DNA from: Neorhizobium galegae
GTDB lineage: Bacteria > Pseudomonadota > Alphaproteobacteria > Rhizobiales > Rhizobiaceae
Assembly (NCBI RefSeq): GCF_021391675.1
Contig: NZ_CP090096.1
Location: forward strand, 1,116,001 to 1,180,000
Length of the DNA stretch: 64,000 nucleotides
Direction: 5' to 3'
Below, in pieces: positions 24,858 to 33,596 of this stretch. The position numbers and the translations under genes were made by a program. Under the pieces are notes generated by a model. The model saw only the letters and a list, made by a program, of their open reading frames with translations. It did not search any database and was not told where the DNA came from. Each line of letters opens with the position of its first letter. The stretch's first letter is position 1.

Positions 24858-25787
24858 TCAGTAGAACTCGAAACCCATGGTGCGGGCATGATAGTGGAAA
24901 CCGCCGTCCTGGACGATCAGGAATTCGGCCCGGCTATCACCGTCATTGTGGTGGCTATGCTTGGCGGCCGGAGGTGTCACCAGCGTCGCCCATGGCGACC
25001 ATGCGCATTTGGCATCCGCCACCATCGAATAGGCCGGATCACCGTTGACCACCAGCGTGATCGCGGCGGAGTTGTGCTTGTGCGGCGGCTGGAAACTGCG
25101 CGGCTTCAGCGTGTTCAGCGACAGGGTCATCGTCGTTGCGATGTTGCGGCTTGCTTGCGTCTTTTCGGCCGAGAAGATCAGCGCATGGCCGGATGTGCTG
25201 GCATTGGCGTTGGTCCCATAAACCACGTCGAGCTGATGGCTGATCTCGCCTGCCGGGTAGTGCACGAAGTTGACGGCCGCATTGTCGCCGGTGATCGGTG
25301 CCGACGCGTCGAACATCAGCTGCGGATCATTGCCTACCAGCCAGAAGATGCTGTCCTCGCTCGCAGTGATGGCAGAAGGCACGCCGCCGGGAAGAAGGAA
25401 GACATCTGCCTTGCCCAGAACAGCCTTTTCGTCACCTACAACGAGAGTGGCCTTACCCTTGATGACGTACCAGATCGACGCGGTATTGGTGAGCGTCGTA
25501 TCCAGGACTTCATCGGACTTGATCACCGCATAGCGGGCCAGCATCAACGGGGTTGTCGCCGGAAAGGGGCACTGCATTTCCGCGGACAGATCGCAGTTGA
25601 TGAAACCGGTCTTTTCAAGCGCGAAAGCGCTGGTCGGTTCGTCGGTGAAGATCTTGCCCGGCACCGGCGGAAGCTTGATGTTGAAGGCATTGCCGGAGTT
25701 GAAATAGCGGCTGCGCGCCTCGGCAGCATTGGCTGGATTGCGAGGCAGCTGGACCGGCATTTCGGCCATGTCGTCGACGGTGCTCAT
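24858..25787 (-). CDS. Bicupin-domain protein
   Basis: A 309-residue protein with two cupin barrels. The N-terminal one (about 90-165) includes SIWYVIKGKATLVVGDEKAVLGKADVFLLPGG; the C-terminal one (about 215-300) holds the metal-type histidines FQPPHKHNSAAITLVVNG and PPAAKHSHHNDGD. The arrangement resembles gentisate dioxygenase-like and ureidoglycine-type bicupins. The histidine-rich second barrel could bind iron or manganese. It overlaps the M20 hydrolase start by 4 bp and precedes the nucleoside hydrolase. A dioxygenase or aminohydrolase role is possible; neither can be shown. Confidence 0.82.
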   Translation of the reverse strand: MSTVDDMAEMPVQLPRNPANAAEARSRYFNSGNAFNIKLPPVPGKIFTDEPTSAFALEKTGFINCDLSAEMQCPFPATTPLMLARYAVIKSDEVLDTTLTNTASIWYVIKGKATLVVGDEKAVLGKADVFLLPGGVPSAITASEDSIFWLVGNDPQLMFDASAPITGDNAAVNFVHYPAGEISHQLDVVYGTNANASTSGHALIFSAEKTQASRNIATTMTLSLNTLKPRSFQPPHKHNSAAITLVVNGDPAYSMVADAKCAWSPWATLVTPPAAKHSHHNDGDSRAEFLIVQDGGFHYHARTMGFEFY

Positions 25788-27043
25788 GATGCGTCTCCAT
25801 ATTTCCGTGAAAGACCTGTCTGCTCCAGGACCAGATCGAGAAGAACAGCCGCGCCGGCCGCAACGTGTTCCGGTTCAGCCCACTCGTCGGGATGATGGCT
25901 GAGGCCAGCGCGACAGGGGATAAAGATCATTGCACTCGGAGCAAGCGGCGCCATCTGCCGGGCATCATGCCCTGCCGCCGAAAGCAAATCGAGCGCAGAA
26001 TAGCCATGGCGGCCGGCGGAATGGCGTATCGCTGCCCGAAGCCCTTCGTCGAACGTGTTCGAGGGGGCGTCGACCAGGCGTTTGATATCGAAGCTGCAGG
26101 GATGCGCCTCTTCGGTAACGATCGTTTCCAGGCGCAGGCCGAGCCGGTCGAGCACAGCATTGTCCGGATGCCGGAGATCGATGCGGAAGACTGCGCTGGA
26201 GGGCACGACCGACGGCGCGTTGGGTCGGATTTCCAGCCGGCCGATGGTGAATTTCACCACGTCGTCGACCGCCATGTCTTGCTGCATGCGCAACGCCATG
26301 CGCACAAACGCCTGCAACGCGTCCTGCCGGCGCTCCATCGGCTCGGTGCCGGCATGCGCTTCGCGTCCGGATATGATGATCTCGTAGGTCTTCTTGCCCT
26401 GAATGCCGGAAACCACGCCGATTACCGCACCGGCGCGTTCGAGCACGTCCGCCTGCTCGATATGCGGTTCGATATAGGCGTGGACGGGAAAACCGAGCGG
26501 CCGATGCTCTATATCCGGAAAGGCGGCATGCACAGCGGCCAGCGCCTCGGCGACGGAGATGCCGGCGGCGTCCTTGACCGCCATGACCTCATCCATCGTT
26601 CGCCTACCGGCGAAAAGCTCGGACCCCATCATTCCGGGCGCAAACCGGCTGCCCTCTTCGTTCATCCATGCGACAACCGTGATCGGCCGCTCCGGTATCA
26701 TGCCCGCCTCGGCGATGGCCGTTACGGCTTCGAGCGCCGCCACTGTGCCGAATGCCCCATCAAAAAGACCGCCCGTCGGCTGGCTGTCGACATGACTGCC
26801 AGTGACGACGGGCGACAGGTGGGGAAACTTACCCTCGAGTGTCAGAAAAAGGTTTCCGGCCGGGTCCGTGGAGGGTTTCAAGCCTGCCTCGGCGCCCCAT
26901 GCGATGATGCGCCGCCAGCTAAGAATTTCCTCGGCCGAGAGGGCCTGACGATTGACCCCCTTCTCGGGCAGGGCACCATCCCTGCCAAGTTCCATGAGCC
27001 GCGACCACAGCCGCTCCGGGGATATGGAGGCCACGCCGGTCAT
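25784..27043 (-). CDS. Zn-dependent M20 hydrolase, allantoate/N-carbamoyl amino acid amidohydrolase family
   Basis: A 419-residue hydantoinase/carbamoylase-family enzyme. Seen: GSHVDSQPTGGLFDGAFGT (metal His and bridging Asp, about residue 85), MNEEGSRFAPGMMGS (catalytic Glu, about 130), YIEPHIEQ (about 198), the lid-domain SGREAHAGTEPME and the C-terminal SHHPDEW metal His. Family members split carbamoyl or ureido groups, as in beta-ureidopropionase, L-carbamoylase and allantoate amidohydrolase. Its place between an alpha/beta hydrolase and a bicupin-nucleoside hydrolase pair supports a role late in ring catabolism of a base. Confidence 0.9.
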   Translation of the reverse strand: MTGVASISPERLWSRLMELGRDGALPEKGVNRQALSAEEILSWRRIIAWGAEAGLKPSTDPAGNLFLTLEGKFPHLSPVVTGSHVDSQPTGGLFDGAFGTVAALEAVTAIAEAGMIPERPITVVAWMNEEGSRFAPGMMGSELFAGRRTMDEVMAVKDAAGISVAEALAAVHAAFPDIEHRPLGFPVHAYIEPHIEQADVLERAGAVIGVVSGIQGKKTYEIIISGREAHAGTEPMERRQDALQAFVRMALRMQQDMAVDDVVKFTIGRLEIRPNAPSVVPSSAVFRIDLRHPDNAVLDRLGLRLETIVTEEAHPCSFDIKRLVDAPSNTFDEGLRAAIRHSAGRHGYSALDLLSAAGHDARQMAPLAPSAMIFIPCRAGLSHHPDEWAEPEHVAAGAAVLLDLVLEQTGLSRKYGDAS

Positions 27044-27047
27044 TGCG

Positions 27048-27926
27048 CTATTCCGTCCGCATCACCTGTCCCGGATCGGCGCGTGGATCGCGCACGTTCC
27101 AGGCACCCGCTTCCACCTGGGCGATAAAATCGGATACCAGCGAATTGAACAGAGCGGGCTCCTCGAGATTGAGCGTATGGCCGGTCTTCGGCAGGATCGC
27201 GAGGCCGCTGGCGGGAAGCGTCTTCTTGAGGAAAATGCTCGGCTGGAGGCAATGATCGTCCTCGTCGCCCGACATGATCAGGGTCGGAACCATCATCTTC
27301 TTCAGTTCGTCTTCCAGGTCCCAGAAAGACGGCCGGCGGCACTGTACGCCGCGCATGGTGTTGGCGGCGCCCACGGCAGAGTGCCGCGACAACCGCTCCG
27401 CGAAAGCTGCCCAGCCGCGTGGGTCCTTGTTCTGGAACTGCACGCGACTTGCGCCGAGCGAATAGATCTTCGAGAAACCGACCGGATCCTTCTCGAAATT
27501 ATCGGCGACCTTCAGCGACGTATTGCGGAAATAATCGGCCGTGGCGCGCTCCGTGCCGTAACCGGCACCGGCGACCGTCAGCGATAGCGCACGCTCCGGG
27601 AAGCGCAGGCCGAAATGCAGCGTCGCGAAGCCGCCCATCGACAGGCCGACGATATGCGCCTTCTCGATGCCGAGACCGTCAAGTACGGCCAGGGCATCTT
27701 CCGCTGCCAGCACCTGTGAATATTGTTCGACATCCGCCGGAATATCGGACGGCGCATAACCGCGGGCCGCATAGGTGATGCAGCGGTTGCGCCGGGGAAA
27801 AAAGCTCATCTGCGGCTCCCAGGCGTCGTAATTGCCGCCGAACTCGTGGATGAACAGGATCGGCGTTCCGGTTTCGCCCGCCGTTTCGTAGTAGAGCTTG
27901 ATGCCATCCTTGCTGGTCACGAACAT
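27048..27926 (-). CDS. Alpha/beta hydrolase (RutD/PcaD-like)
   Basis: A 292-residue alpha/beta-fold hydrolase. The nucleophile elbow is VGLSMGGFATL (about residue 95), the oxyanion strand is ILFIHEFGGNYDAW, the acid is probably in SGDEDDHC (about 222) and the catalytic His in PKTGHTLNLEEP (about 250). C-C hydrolases, enol-lactonases and RutD share this pattern. It lies between the M20 hydrolase and aminotransferase genes on one strand with short gaps, so it belongs to their pathway. Confidence 0.87.
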   Translation of the reverse strand: MFVTSKDGIKLYYETAGETGTPILFIHEFGGNYDAWEPQMSFFPRRNRCITYAARGYAPSDIPADVEQYSQVLAAEDALAVLDGLGIEKAHIVGLSMGGFATLHFGLRFPERALSLTVAGAGYGTERATADYFRNTSLKVADNFEKDPVGFSKIYSLGASRVQFQNKDPRGWAAFAERLSRHSAVGAANTMRGVQCRRPSFWDLEDELKKMMVPTLIMSGDEDDHCLQPSIFLKKTLPASGLAILPKTGHTLNLEEPALFNSLVSDFIAQVEAGAWNVRDPRADPGQVMRTE

Positions 27927-27964
27927 GAATCGGCTTCTCCCCTGTAATATACTTGGCCCTTGGG

Positions 27965-27987
27965 GCCGGCCCTAGAAGAGGGCCGGC
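27965..27987 (-). other. Intra-operon hairpin at the aminotransferase stop codon
   Basis: A perfect 9-bp stem GCCGGCCCT / AGGGCCGGC with loop AGAAG spans the stop codon of the aminotransferase gene. There is no T-tract, so it probably tunes expression or mRNA decay within the operon rather than ending it. Confidence 0.45.
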
Positions 27988-29102
27988 ACGTCGTTCAGCG
28001 TGCGCGCGGTCGCGATATAGCCGGGCAGCCCTTCGCAGAAGCGTTCGGCCCAGGCTGATGGCACCGAGGTCGAGACCTTGATGAACCGGTCGCCGAAACG
28101 CGCCGTGTGGTAGCGGCCCTGGCGGATCATCACGCCCTCGCGGCGGGCAGCCTCAACGATCGCTTCCGGCGAGACGCCGGTTGCCGCAGTCTCCAGCACA
28201 AGGAAATTGCCATGCGACGGCTGGACCGGCACGGTGATGCCGGCGGCTTCCGCGGCAGCGACGATCATCGCCTTGTTCGCACGGTCAATGGAGCGCACGT
28301 CCTTCATCCATTCGGCCTTGACCGAAAGTCCGGCCATGGCAGCGCGCTGCGCAACGACAGAAGCGCCGAGCACCGAAGTAGAGACGGACGAAAACTCGTC
28401 GACCAGTGCGGGGGATGCGACAAGCGCGCCGATGCGCATGCCGGCCAGCCCCAACCACTTGGAAAAGCTCAGCGAAACGACGGTGCCTTCCGGCGCGACC
28501 TGCAGGACAGGCGTGTGGCCGTCGGCGAAATCCCTGTAGGTGCAATCGTGGATCATCAAGGCGCCGACCGAACGGGCGATCTCGGCAAAGGCCTCGATTT
28601 CCTCGCGGTCGTAGCGGATGCCGAGCGGATTGTTGGGATCGACGATGTAGATGATCGCGCAACGCTCGTCGACGGCTGCCCGCAGGGCATCCGGCGTCAG
28701 CTTGTATTTGGTCGCGGGGTCATAGATCGGGATCTGGATGACCTCGGCACCGGCCTGTTCGGCAAACATGCACGGCCATTTCCAGGTCGGGTCCGTCGTC
28801 ACCAGCGTCGTGCCGGGCTTGGCGCGCGCCTTGCAGATCATTGCCAGCGCATTGACGCCGCCTTCCGTCACCAGCGCTTCTGCGGACAGGACGCCGAGAT
28901 CGGCGACGATCCCTGCTCGAAGCGCCTCGAAGCCCATCGGCGGTGCATAGGCATTGAATTCGCCGGCCTCGATGGAGCAGATCATGGCCTCGCGCACGGC
29001 GGGATGCGCGGGGATGTGGTTGGTGTTCTGTCCCATCCACGCCAGATCCGGCGTCGAGAACAGGTCGTCGAAATAGCGGTTTCGAATACGGGCGTCGCTC
29101 AT
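27972..29102 (-). CDS. PLP-dependent aminotransferase, class I/II
   Basis: A 376-residue fold-type I aminotransferase. Seen: IVDPNNPLGIRYDREEI (equivalent of the NPxNPTG loop, with Leu for Thr), SFSKWLGLAGMRIG carrying the PLP Lys (about residue 220), and the C-terminal GDRFIKVSTSVP arginine/serine region. ATG at 29102, five bases after the SDR stop. Aspartate-type enzymes of this class move amino groups between amino acids and keto acids; here the substrate may be the beta-amino or alpha-amino acid set free by the M20 hydrolase. Function is inferred from context. Confidence 0.88.
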   Translation of the reverse strand: MSDARIRNRYFDDLFSTPDLAWMGQNTNHIPAHPAVREAMICSIEAGEFNAYAPPMGFEALRAGIVADLGVLSAEALVTEGGVNALAMICKARAKPGTTLVTTDPTWKWPCMFAEQAGAEVIQIPIYDPATKYKLTPDALRAAVDERCAIIYIVDPNNPLGIRYDREEIEAFAEIARSVGALMIHDCTYRDFADGHTPVLQVAPEGTVVSLSFSKWLGLAGMRIGALVASPALVDEFSSVSTSVLGASVVAQRAAMAGLSVKAEWMKDVRSIDRANKAMIVAAAEAAGITVPVQPSHGNFLVLETAATGVSPEAIVEAARREGVMIRQGRYHTARFGDRFIKVSTSVPSAWAERFCEGLPGYIATARTLNDVPALF

Positions 29103-29107
29103 GATCG

Positions 29108-29884
29108 TCAGATCACCGAACCACGCGCGGCGATGCCGCCGTCGATGGTGACGACCGTGCCGGTGATGTAGCCGGCCTTGGGCGAGGCGAGGAAGGCGCA
29201 GAGATCGGCGACTTCTTCGGCCGTGGCCGGACGCTTGCCCGGATATTTGTCGTAGAGTTCTTTCCAACGGCTCTCATCACCAAGCATGTCGATCGCCTTG
29301 CGCTTCATGATCTTGAACATGCGCGCGGTATCGACCGGCCCGGGATTGACGCCGATAACGCGGATGCCCTGATCGAGGCTGCGGCCGCCGAGTGCCTTGG
29401 TGAAGCTCATCAGGGCGGCGTTACCGGTCGAGCCAGCAAAATAGGCGGCATCCCAGTTTTCACCGGAATTGCCGATGACGTTGATGATCACACCGTCGCG
29501 GCCCTTGCGGCGCTTCCAGAATTCGCGGGAAAGGGTAATGTAGCCGAAGACCTTGAGATCGAAACCGCGGCGGATGGCTTCGTCGGTGACATCCTCGATC
29601 GAACCGGCGGGGATATCACCCGCGTTGTTCATCAGGATATCATAGTCGCCACAGGCCTTGTCGAGCGCGACCATGGCTTCGGTCGTACCCAGGTCCGCCT
29701 CGTGCACCGTGACGTTGACCGGGTACTGGGCGAGTTCCTTCTTAAGGGCCTGCATGGCCGCGCCGTTGCGGGCGGCCAGGTGGAGGTGGCATCCTTCAGC
29801 GGCCAGAACCTTGGCGATCGCGTAGCCGATGCCCTGGGATGCTCCGGTGATGAGGGCCGTTTTGCCAGCAAGATTCAGTTCCAC
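29108..29884 (-). CDS. Short-chain dehydrogenase/reductase family protein lacking YxxxK
   Basis: A 258-residue Rossmann-fold protein. The cofactor site is classical (TALITGASQGIG, residues about 10-21; ILMNNAGD, about 85). The active-site region reads AAYFAGSTGNAALMSF instead of YxxxK: the Lys position is Asn and the Tyr position is Gly, while the following NPGPVDT and ITGTVVTIDGG are normal for SDRs. A related branch with GS.GNAALM-type active sites exists as far as I recall, so this is probably not a mutation. It is the first gene of the six-gene minus operon. Catalysis, if any, must use other residues. Confidence 0.85.
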   Translation of the reverse strand: MELNLAGKTALITGASQGIGYAIAKVLAAEGCHLHLAARNGAAMQALKKELAQYPVNVTVHEADLGTTEAMVALDKACGDYDILMNNAGDIPAGSIEDVTDEAIRRGFDLKVFGYITLSREFWKRRKGRDGVIINVIGNSGENWDAAYFAGSTGNAALMSFTKALGGRSLDQGIRVIGVNPGPVDTARMFKIMKRKAIDMLGDESRWKELYDKYPGKRPATAEEVADLCAFLASPKAGYITGTVVTIDGGIAARGSVI

Positions 29885-30202
29885 CTACGTCTCCTGTGAT
29901 GAATACATATTTCTCTTTTTTGCATACGCCATTTCTGCGCTCTGTCCATGGATTTTTGCCGAATATCGAAATTTTCCACCCCAGAAAGAGAACTAATGGC
30001 TACATTATTCCAAAATGCCGCCAATATAAGCAAAATGCAGAGGCAGTCAGCCGACTAAATAGGCGAATTGGGCCGCTCGATAAAAAAATAATATACGTAT
30101 ACATTTATCTCTTGCACGAATACATGTTCCGTCCCTTAATGTCCGGATGGCAGGACCAGCAGGTCTCTGGAATTTTCAAGAGCAAAAGGCCTCAAAGCCG
30201 GC
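29885..30202. promoter_or_regulatory. AT-rich divergent promoter region
   Basis: About 320 bp, markedly AT-rich compared with its surroundings, between the divergent SDR operon and the ABC importer operon. It contains a perfect palindrome TATACGTATA (30092-30101) and two direct copies of GAATACAT (near 29901 and 30118), likely regulator targets. A GTATAC-containing stretch also precedes the gntR gene at 35282. No gene is supported. Confidence 0.5.
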
Positions 30203-31288
30203 ATGGCAGATGTTCAGCTTAAAAAGGTGGGCAAGACCTACGAGAGTGCTTCGGCAACCACGATCGATGGACTTGACCTGCATATTTGCAGCGGCGAATT
30301 CGTGGTGCTTGTCGGCCCCTCGGGCTGCGGCAAGTCCACGACGCTGCGCATGATCGCCGGCCTGGAAGAGGTCAGCAGCGGCGAGATCTGGATCGGCGAT
30401 CGCCGCGTAGACGAGCTCGATCCGCGCGAGCGCGACATCGCCATGGTTTTCCAGAACTACGCGCTCTATCCACATATGACAGTCGCCCAGAACATGAGCT
30501 TTGGCCTGCGTCTGGCAAAGGTGGACAAGACCGAAATTCGCCGCAAGGTCGAAGAAGCCGCCAAGATGCTGGAGATTTCCGCGCTGCTCAATCGGCGACC
30601 GAAGCAGCTTTCCGGCGGCCAGCGGCAGCGTGTCGCGATGGGGCGCGCCATGGTTCGCGATCCGGCAGTTTTCCTGTTCGACGAACCGCTTTCCAACCTG
30701 GATGCGAAACTGCGCGGACAGATGCGCACGGAAATCCGTCGGCTGCACAAGCGCCTGAAGGCGACCACCGTCTACGTGACCCACGACCAGGTCGAGGCAA
30801 TGACGCTCGCCGATCGCGTCGTGGTGCTGAACAACGGCAAGATCGAGCAGCAGGGCACGCCTCAGGAACTCTACGAACGTCCCGCCACCCGCTTCGTGGC
30901 CGGCTTCATCGGAAGCCCCTCGATGAATTTCCTGCCGGCACAGGTTGCGCTGGAAGGCGGGGAGCCCGTGCTCAAATTCAACGATACTACACTGCCGTCA
31001 CCAGCTGGCCGGAGAGATGCTCTTCTGCCGTATGTCGGGAAGACCGTCGAAGTGGGGTTGAGGCCGGAACACTTTCTGGCCGGCGAAGGTGAGCCTGATT
31101 TTTCGGTTCCCGTGGACATGGCCGAGCTGCTCGGGCCGACGACGCTGGTTCACTTCACCCTTGCCGGCGTGCCCTGCGCAGCCATGCTTGCGCCGCAGCA
31201 CGCGCTCCCCGAAGGAGGTCAGCAGCCGCTCCGCATCGCACATGACCGCATGTCGCTTTTCGACCCCGATACCGGCGGCACCATCTGA
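30203..31288 (+). CDS. ABC transporter ATP-binding protein, UgpC/MalK type
   Basis: A 361-residue cytoplasmic ATPase of the sugar (CUT1) class. Motifs: Walker [20 protein letters not shown] (about residue 37), Q-loop [14 protein letters not shown], signature [17 protein letters not shown], Walker [21 protein letters not shown] and H-loop [15 protein letters not shown]. The regulatory MalK-like domain follows from about 235 ([17 protein letters not shown]). It heads the plus-strand operon and serves the two permeases downstream. UgpC/MsmK-type ATPases can energise several CUT1 importers. Confidence 0.93.
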   Translation: MADVQLKKVGKTYESASATTIDGLDLHICSGEFVVLVGPSGCGKSTTLRMIAGLEEVSSGEIWIGDRRVDELDPRERDIAMVFQNYALYPHMTVAQNMSFGLRLAKVDKTEIRRKVEEAAKMLEISALLNRRPKQLSGGQRQRVAMGRAMVRDPAVFLFDEPLSNLDAKLRGQMRTEIRRLHKRLKATTVYVTHDQVEAMTLADRVVVLNNGKIEQQGTPQELYERPATRFVAGFIGSPSMNFLPAQVALEGGEPVLKFNDTTLPSPAGRRDALLPYVGKTVEVGLRPEHFLAGEGEPDFSVPVDMAELLGPTTLVHFTLAGVPCAAMLAPQHALPEGGQQPLRIAHDRMSLFDPDTGGTI

Positions 31289-31326
31289 AAACGCCGCCGG
31301 ACAAAACACCAGAAGGAGAACGGCTG

Positions 31327-32633
31327 ATGAAGATCTATCCTATCGTTTTTGCCGGCCTGCTCGGCGCCACGGCGCTGAGTGCGACCGGCGCCCAGGCGCA
31401 GACTGCGGCTTCCTGCACCGGCGAAGCCGTGACCCTGCGCATCCTGCGCACGCCTGGCAACTACCCCTATCCCAAGCCGATGGAGGCCTGGCAAAAGGAT
31501 AATCCTTGCGTCAAATTCGAAGTCAACGAAGTCCCGTTCCCGCAGCTCGCGGACACGATTTCGGTTCAGGCAGCGAGCTCAAATCCGCCCGATATCATCG
31601 TCTATGACGGGCCGAACACCCAGTCCTACGCGGCTGCCGGCATCCTGTTGCCGATCACCAAATACCTGCCAGAAGGGTTGGGATGACGACATCCTGCCGG
31701 CCACCAAGGCCGAGCACAGCTATAACGGCGAAGTCTATTCGCCGGGCATCGAGCAGACGACGGTTGCCATGTACTACAACAAGAAGCTGGTCGAAGCCGC
31801 AGGTGTAAAGCCGCCGCAGACGCTTGCCGATGCATGGACATGGCCTCAGGCGCTGGAAGCCTTCAAGAAGTGCCAGCAGGGTCCAGCCGGCGCCGCCACG
31901 GTCTGGGGCCTCGGCCCGACCCGCTTCGGCAACGGCCAGCCTGGTCTCGTCTATCAGGATCTGACCTACCAGCGCTCCGCCGGCGACCCCAAGGCAGCCC
32001 CGACCAGCAGCGCCTACAAGACCTTCTGGGCGTTCGCGCCGGACGGCAAGACCGCTGAAGGTTATCTCAATACGCCTGAAGCAGTTGAAGCGCTGAAATT
32101 CTACCAGTCGATGTTCAACGCTGAAGGCGTTGCGCCGAAGGTCGGCATTCCAAACGCCTTCTTCGATGCCAAGGCCTGCTTCTACATCGATACTCCGGCC
32201 GCCGGCAACGCGCTGATCAAGGATCCGAAGATCGAATGGGGCATCACTCCGCTGCCGTATTTCAAGACGCCGGTCGTGCATACGGGCTCGACCACATTCG
32301 GCGCGACGGCCCGATCCAAGCATCCGGAGATCGCCGCAAAGTTCGTGGTAGACATGTCAGTGGGCGAATATGCCTATATGAACGTCAGCCAGCGCGGCAA
32401 CCTGCCGACATTGAAGAGCCTGTTCCCCCGTTTCGACGTCTACAACAAATATCCGATGAAGGTATTTGTCGATCAGCTTCAGTCCTGGGGCCAGCCGCGC
32501 CCGCCTGGCCCAGAAGTTCGCCCAGTATGACAAGATCGTCAGCGAGGCGCTTCGTGGCGTTGCCTTCGGCGGCGATCCGGCTGCGCTGATGGCGGATGCC
32601 GAGAAGAAGGTTCAGCGTATCCTCGACCGATAA
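31327..32633 (+). pseudogene. ABC transporter substrate-binding protein (sugar type), two frameshifts
   Basis: Extracellular family 1 receptor with a signal peptide ending near ATGAQA (residue 24). Frame 1 runs to a stop at 31686; homology continues without a gap one frame later (KYLPEGWDDDILPATKAE) after one extra base near 31677-31682. It shifts again after one extra base near 32490, then reads ARLAQKFAQYDKIVSEALRG to the true stop TAA at 32631-32633, which overlaps the permease ATG. The sequence is otherwise clean over about 430 codons. Either two insertions (or assembly errors) broke a recently functional gene, or the read is faulty; without it the importer lacks a receptor. Confidence 0.85.
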
Positions 32634-33595
32634 TGACAATGGACGCGAGAATGTCGACAGGCGAACAAACACTCACCGCTTCGGCGGGTGCAAAAACCCG
32701 GCCGCGCAAGGCCGCCACCCGGCGGCAAAAGCAGGAGCGTCTGGTGGCCGTCGGCTTTCTCGCGCCTTTCATGCTGCTATTGCTGATCTTCCAATACGTT
32801 CCGCTTCTGGTCATGGCCCGCAACAGCTTCTACGACTATTCGCTGCTCAATCCGGCAGCGGAGAAATTTGTCGGCCTGCGCAATTTCACCGACATGATCG
32901 AATACGATGATGCCGGCAGGAGCTTCGGCATCACCTTCTTGTTCGCGTTCGGTGTGGTTGCGTTCGTCATACCGATCGCTTTCGCGCTCGCACTCTTCCT
33001 CAATTCGAAACTGCCGGCGCGCGGCCTCGTCCGCACCATGATCATGCTGCCGGTCGTCACGTCCTCGGTGGTGATCGCGACGATGTGGTCCTTCCTGCTC
33101 GACCCGTCGAACGGATTGATCAACGGCGCGCTGGATATCGTCGGCATCGCCCGGCAACCGTTTCTGACCAGCACCACCCAGGCACTGCCGTCGCTCATCG
33201 CCATGACGCTGTGGCAACAGGTCGGGTTCGGGGCGATCCTTTTTCTGGCCGGCCTGCAGGGTGTGCCTTCCGAACTCGGCGAAGCCGCCCGTATCGATGG
33301 CGCCACGCGGTGGCAGGTGCTGTGGAATATCACGATACCACTCCTGTCGCGCACCACGCTGTTCGTGGTGGTGATCATGACAGTGTTTTCGCTGCAGGCC
33401 TTCGCGCCCGCCTTCCTGATGACCCAGGGCGGGCCGCAGGAAGCAACGAACCTGATCGTCTACCACATCTACAATACCGCCTTCATCATGCAGCAGGCTG
33501 GTTATGCCTCGGCGCTTTCCGTCGTGCTGCTGCTCGTCGTCCTCGCCATCTCGATGGTCCAGATGGCTCTCCTGCGATCCCGTTGGAACTACTGA
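32633..33595 (+). CDS. ABC transporter permease, UgpA/MalF type
   Basis: A 320-residue inner-membrane protein with six or more helices after an Arg/Lys-rich cytoplasmic N-terminus. The EAA-type coupling loop reads ELGEAARIDGATRWQVLWNITIPLL (about residue 217). PLLVMARNSFYDYSL near residue 62 is typical for the first CUT1 permease. The ATG at 32633 overlaps the receptor stop (TAATG); later in-frame ATGs at 32639 and 32651 are possible. It pairs with the following permease. Confidence 0.9.
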   Translation: MTMDARMSTGEQTLTASAGAKTRPRKAATRRQKQERLVAVGFLAPFMLLLLIFQYVPLLVMARNSFYDYSLLNPAAEKFVGLRNFTDMIEYDDAGRSFGITFLFAFGVVAFVIPIAFALALFLNSKLPARGLVRTMIMLPVVTSSVVIATMWSFLLDPSNGLINGALDIVGIARQPFLTSTTQALPSLIAMTLWQQVGFGAILFLAGLQGVPSELGEAARIDGATRWQVLWNITIPLLSRTTLFVVVIMTVFSLQAFAPAFLMTQGGPQEATNLIVYHIYNTAFIMQQAGYASALSVVLLLVVLAISMVQMALLRSRWNY

Positions 33596-33596
33596 C

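Noticed and set aside
23732..25048. 438-codon plus-strand frame opposite the nucleoside hydrolase and bicupin genes
   Set aside because: Covers two genuine minus-strand genes and is arginine-rich without a ribosome-binding site.
29896..30222. 108-codon plus-strand frame in the AT-rich divergent gap
   Set aside because: No ribosome-binding site or family; it runs across the promoter and into the ATPase gene in another frame.
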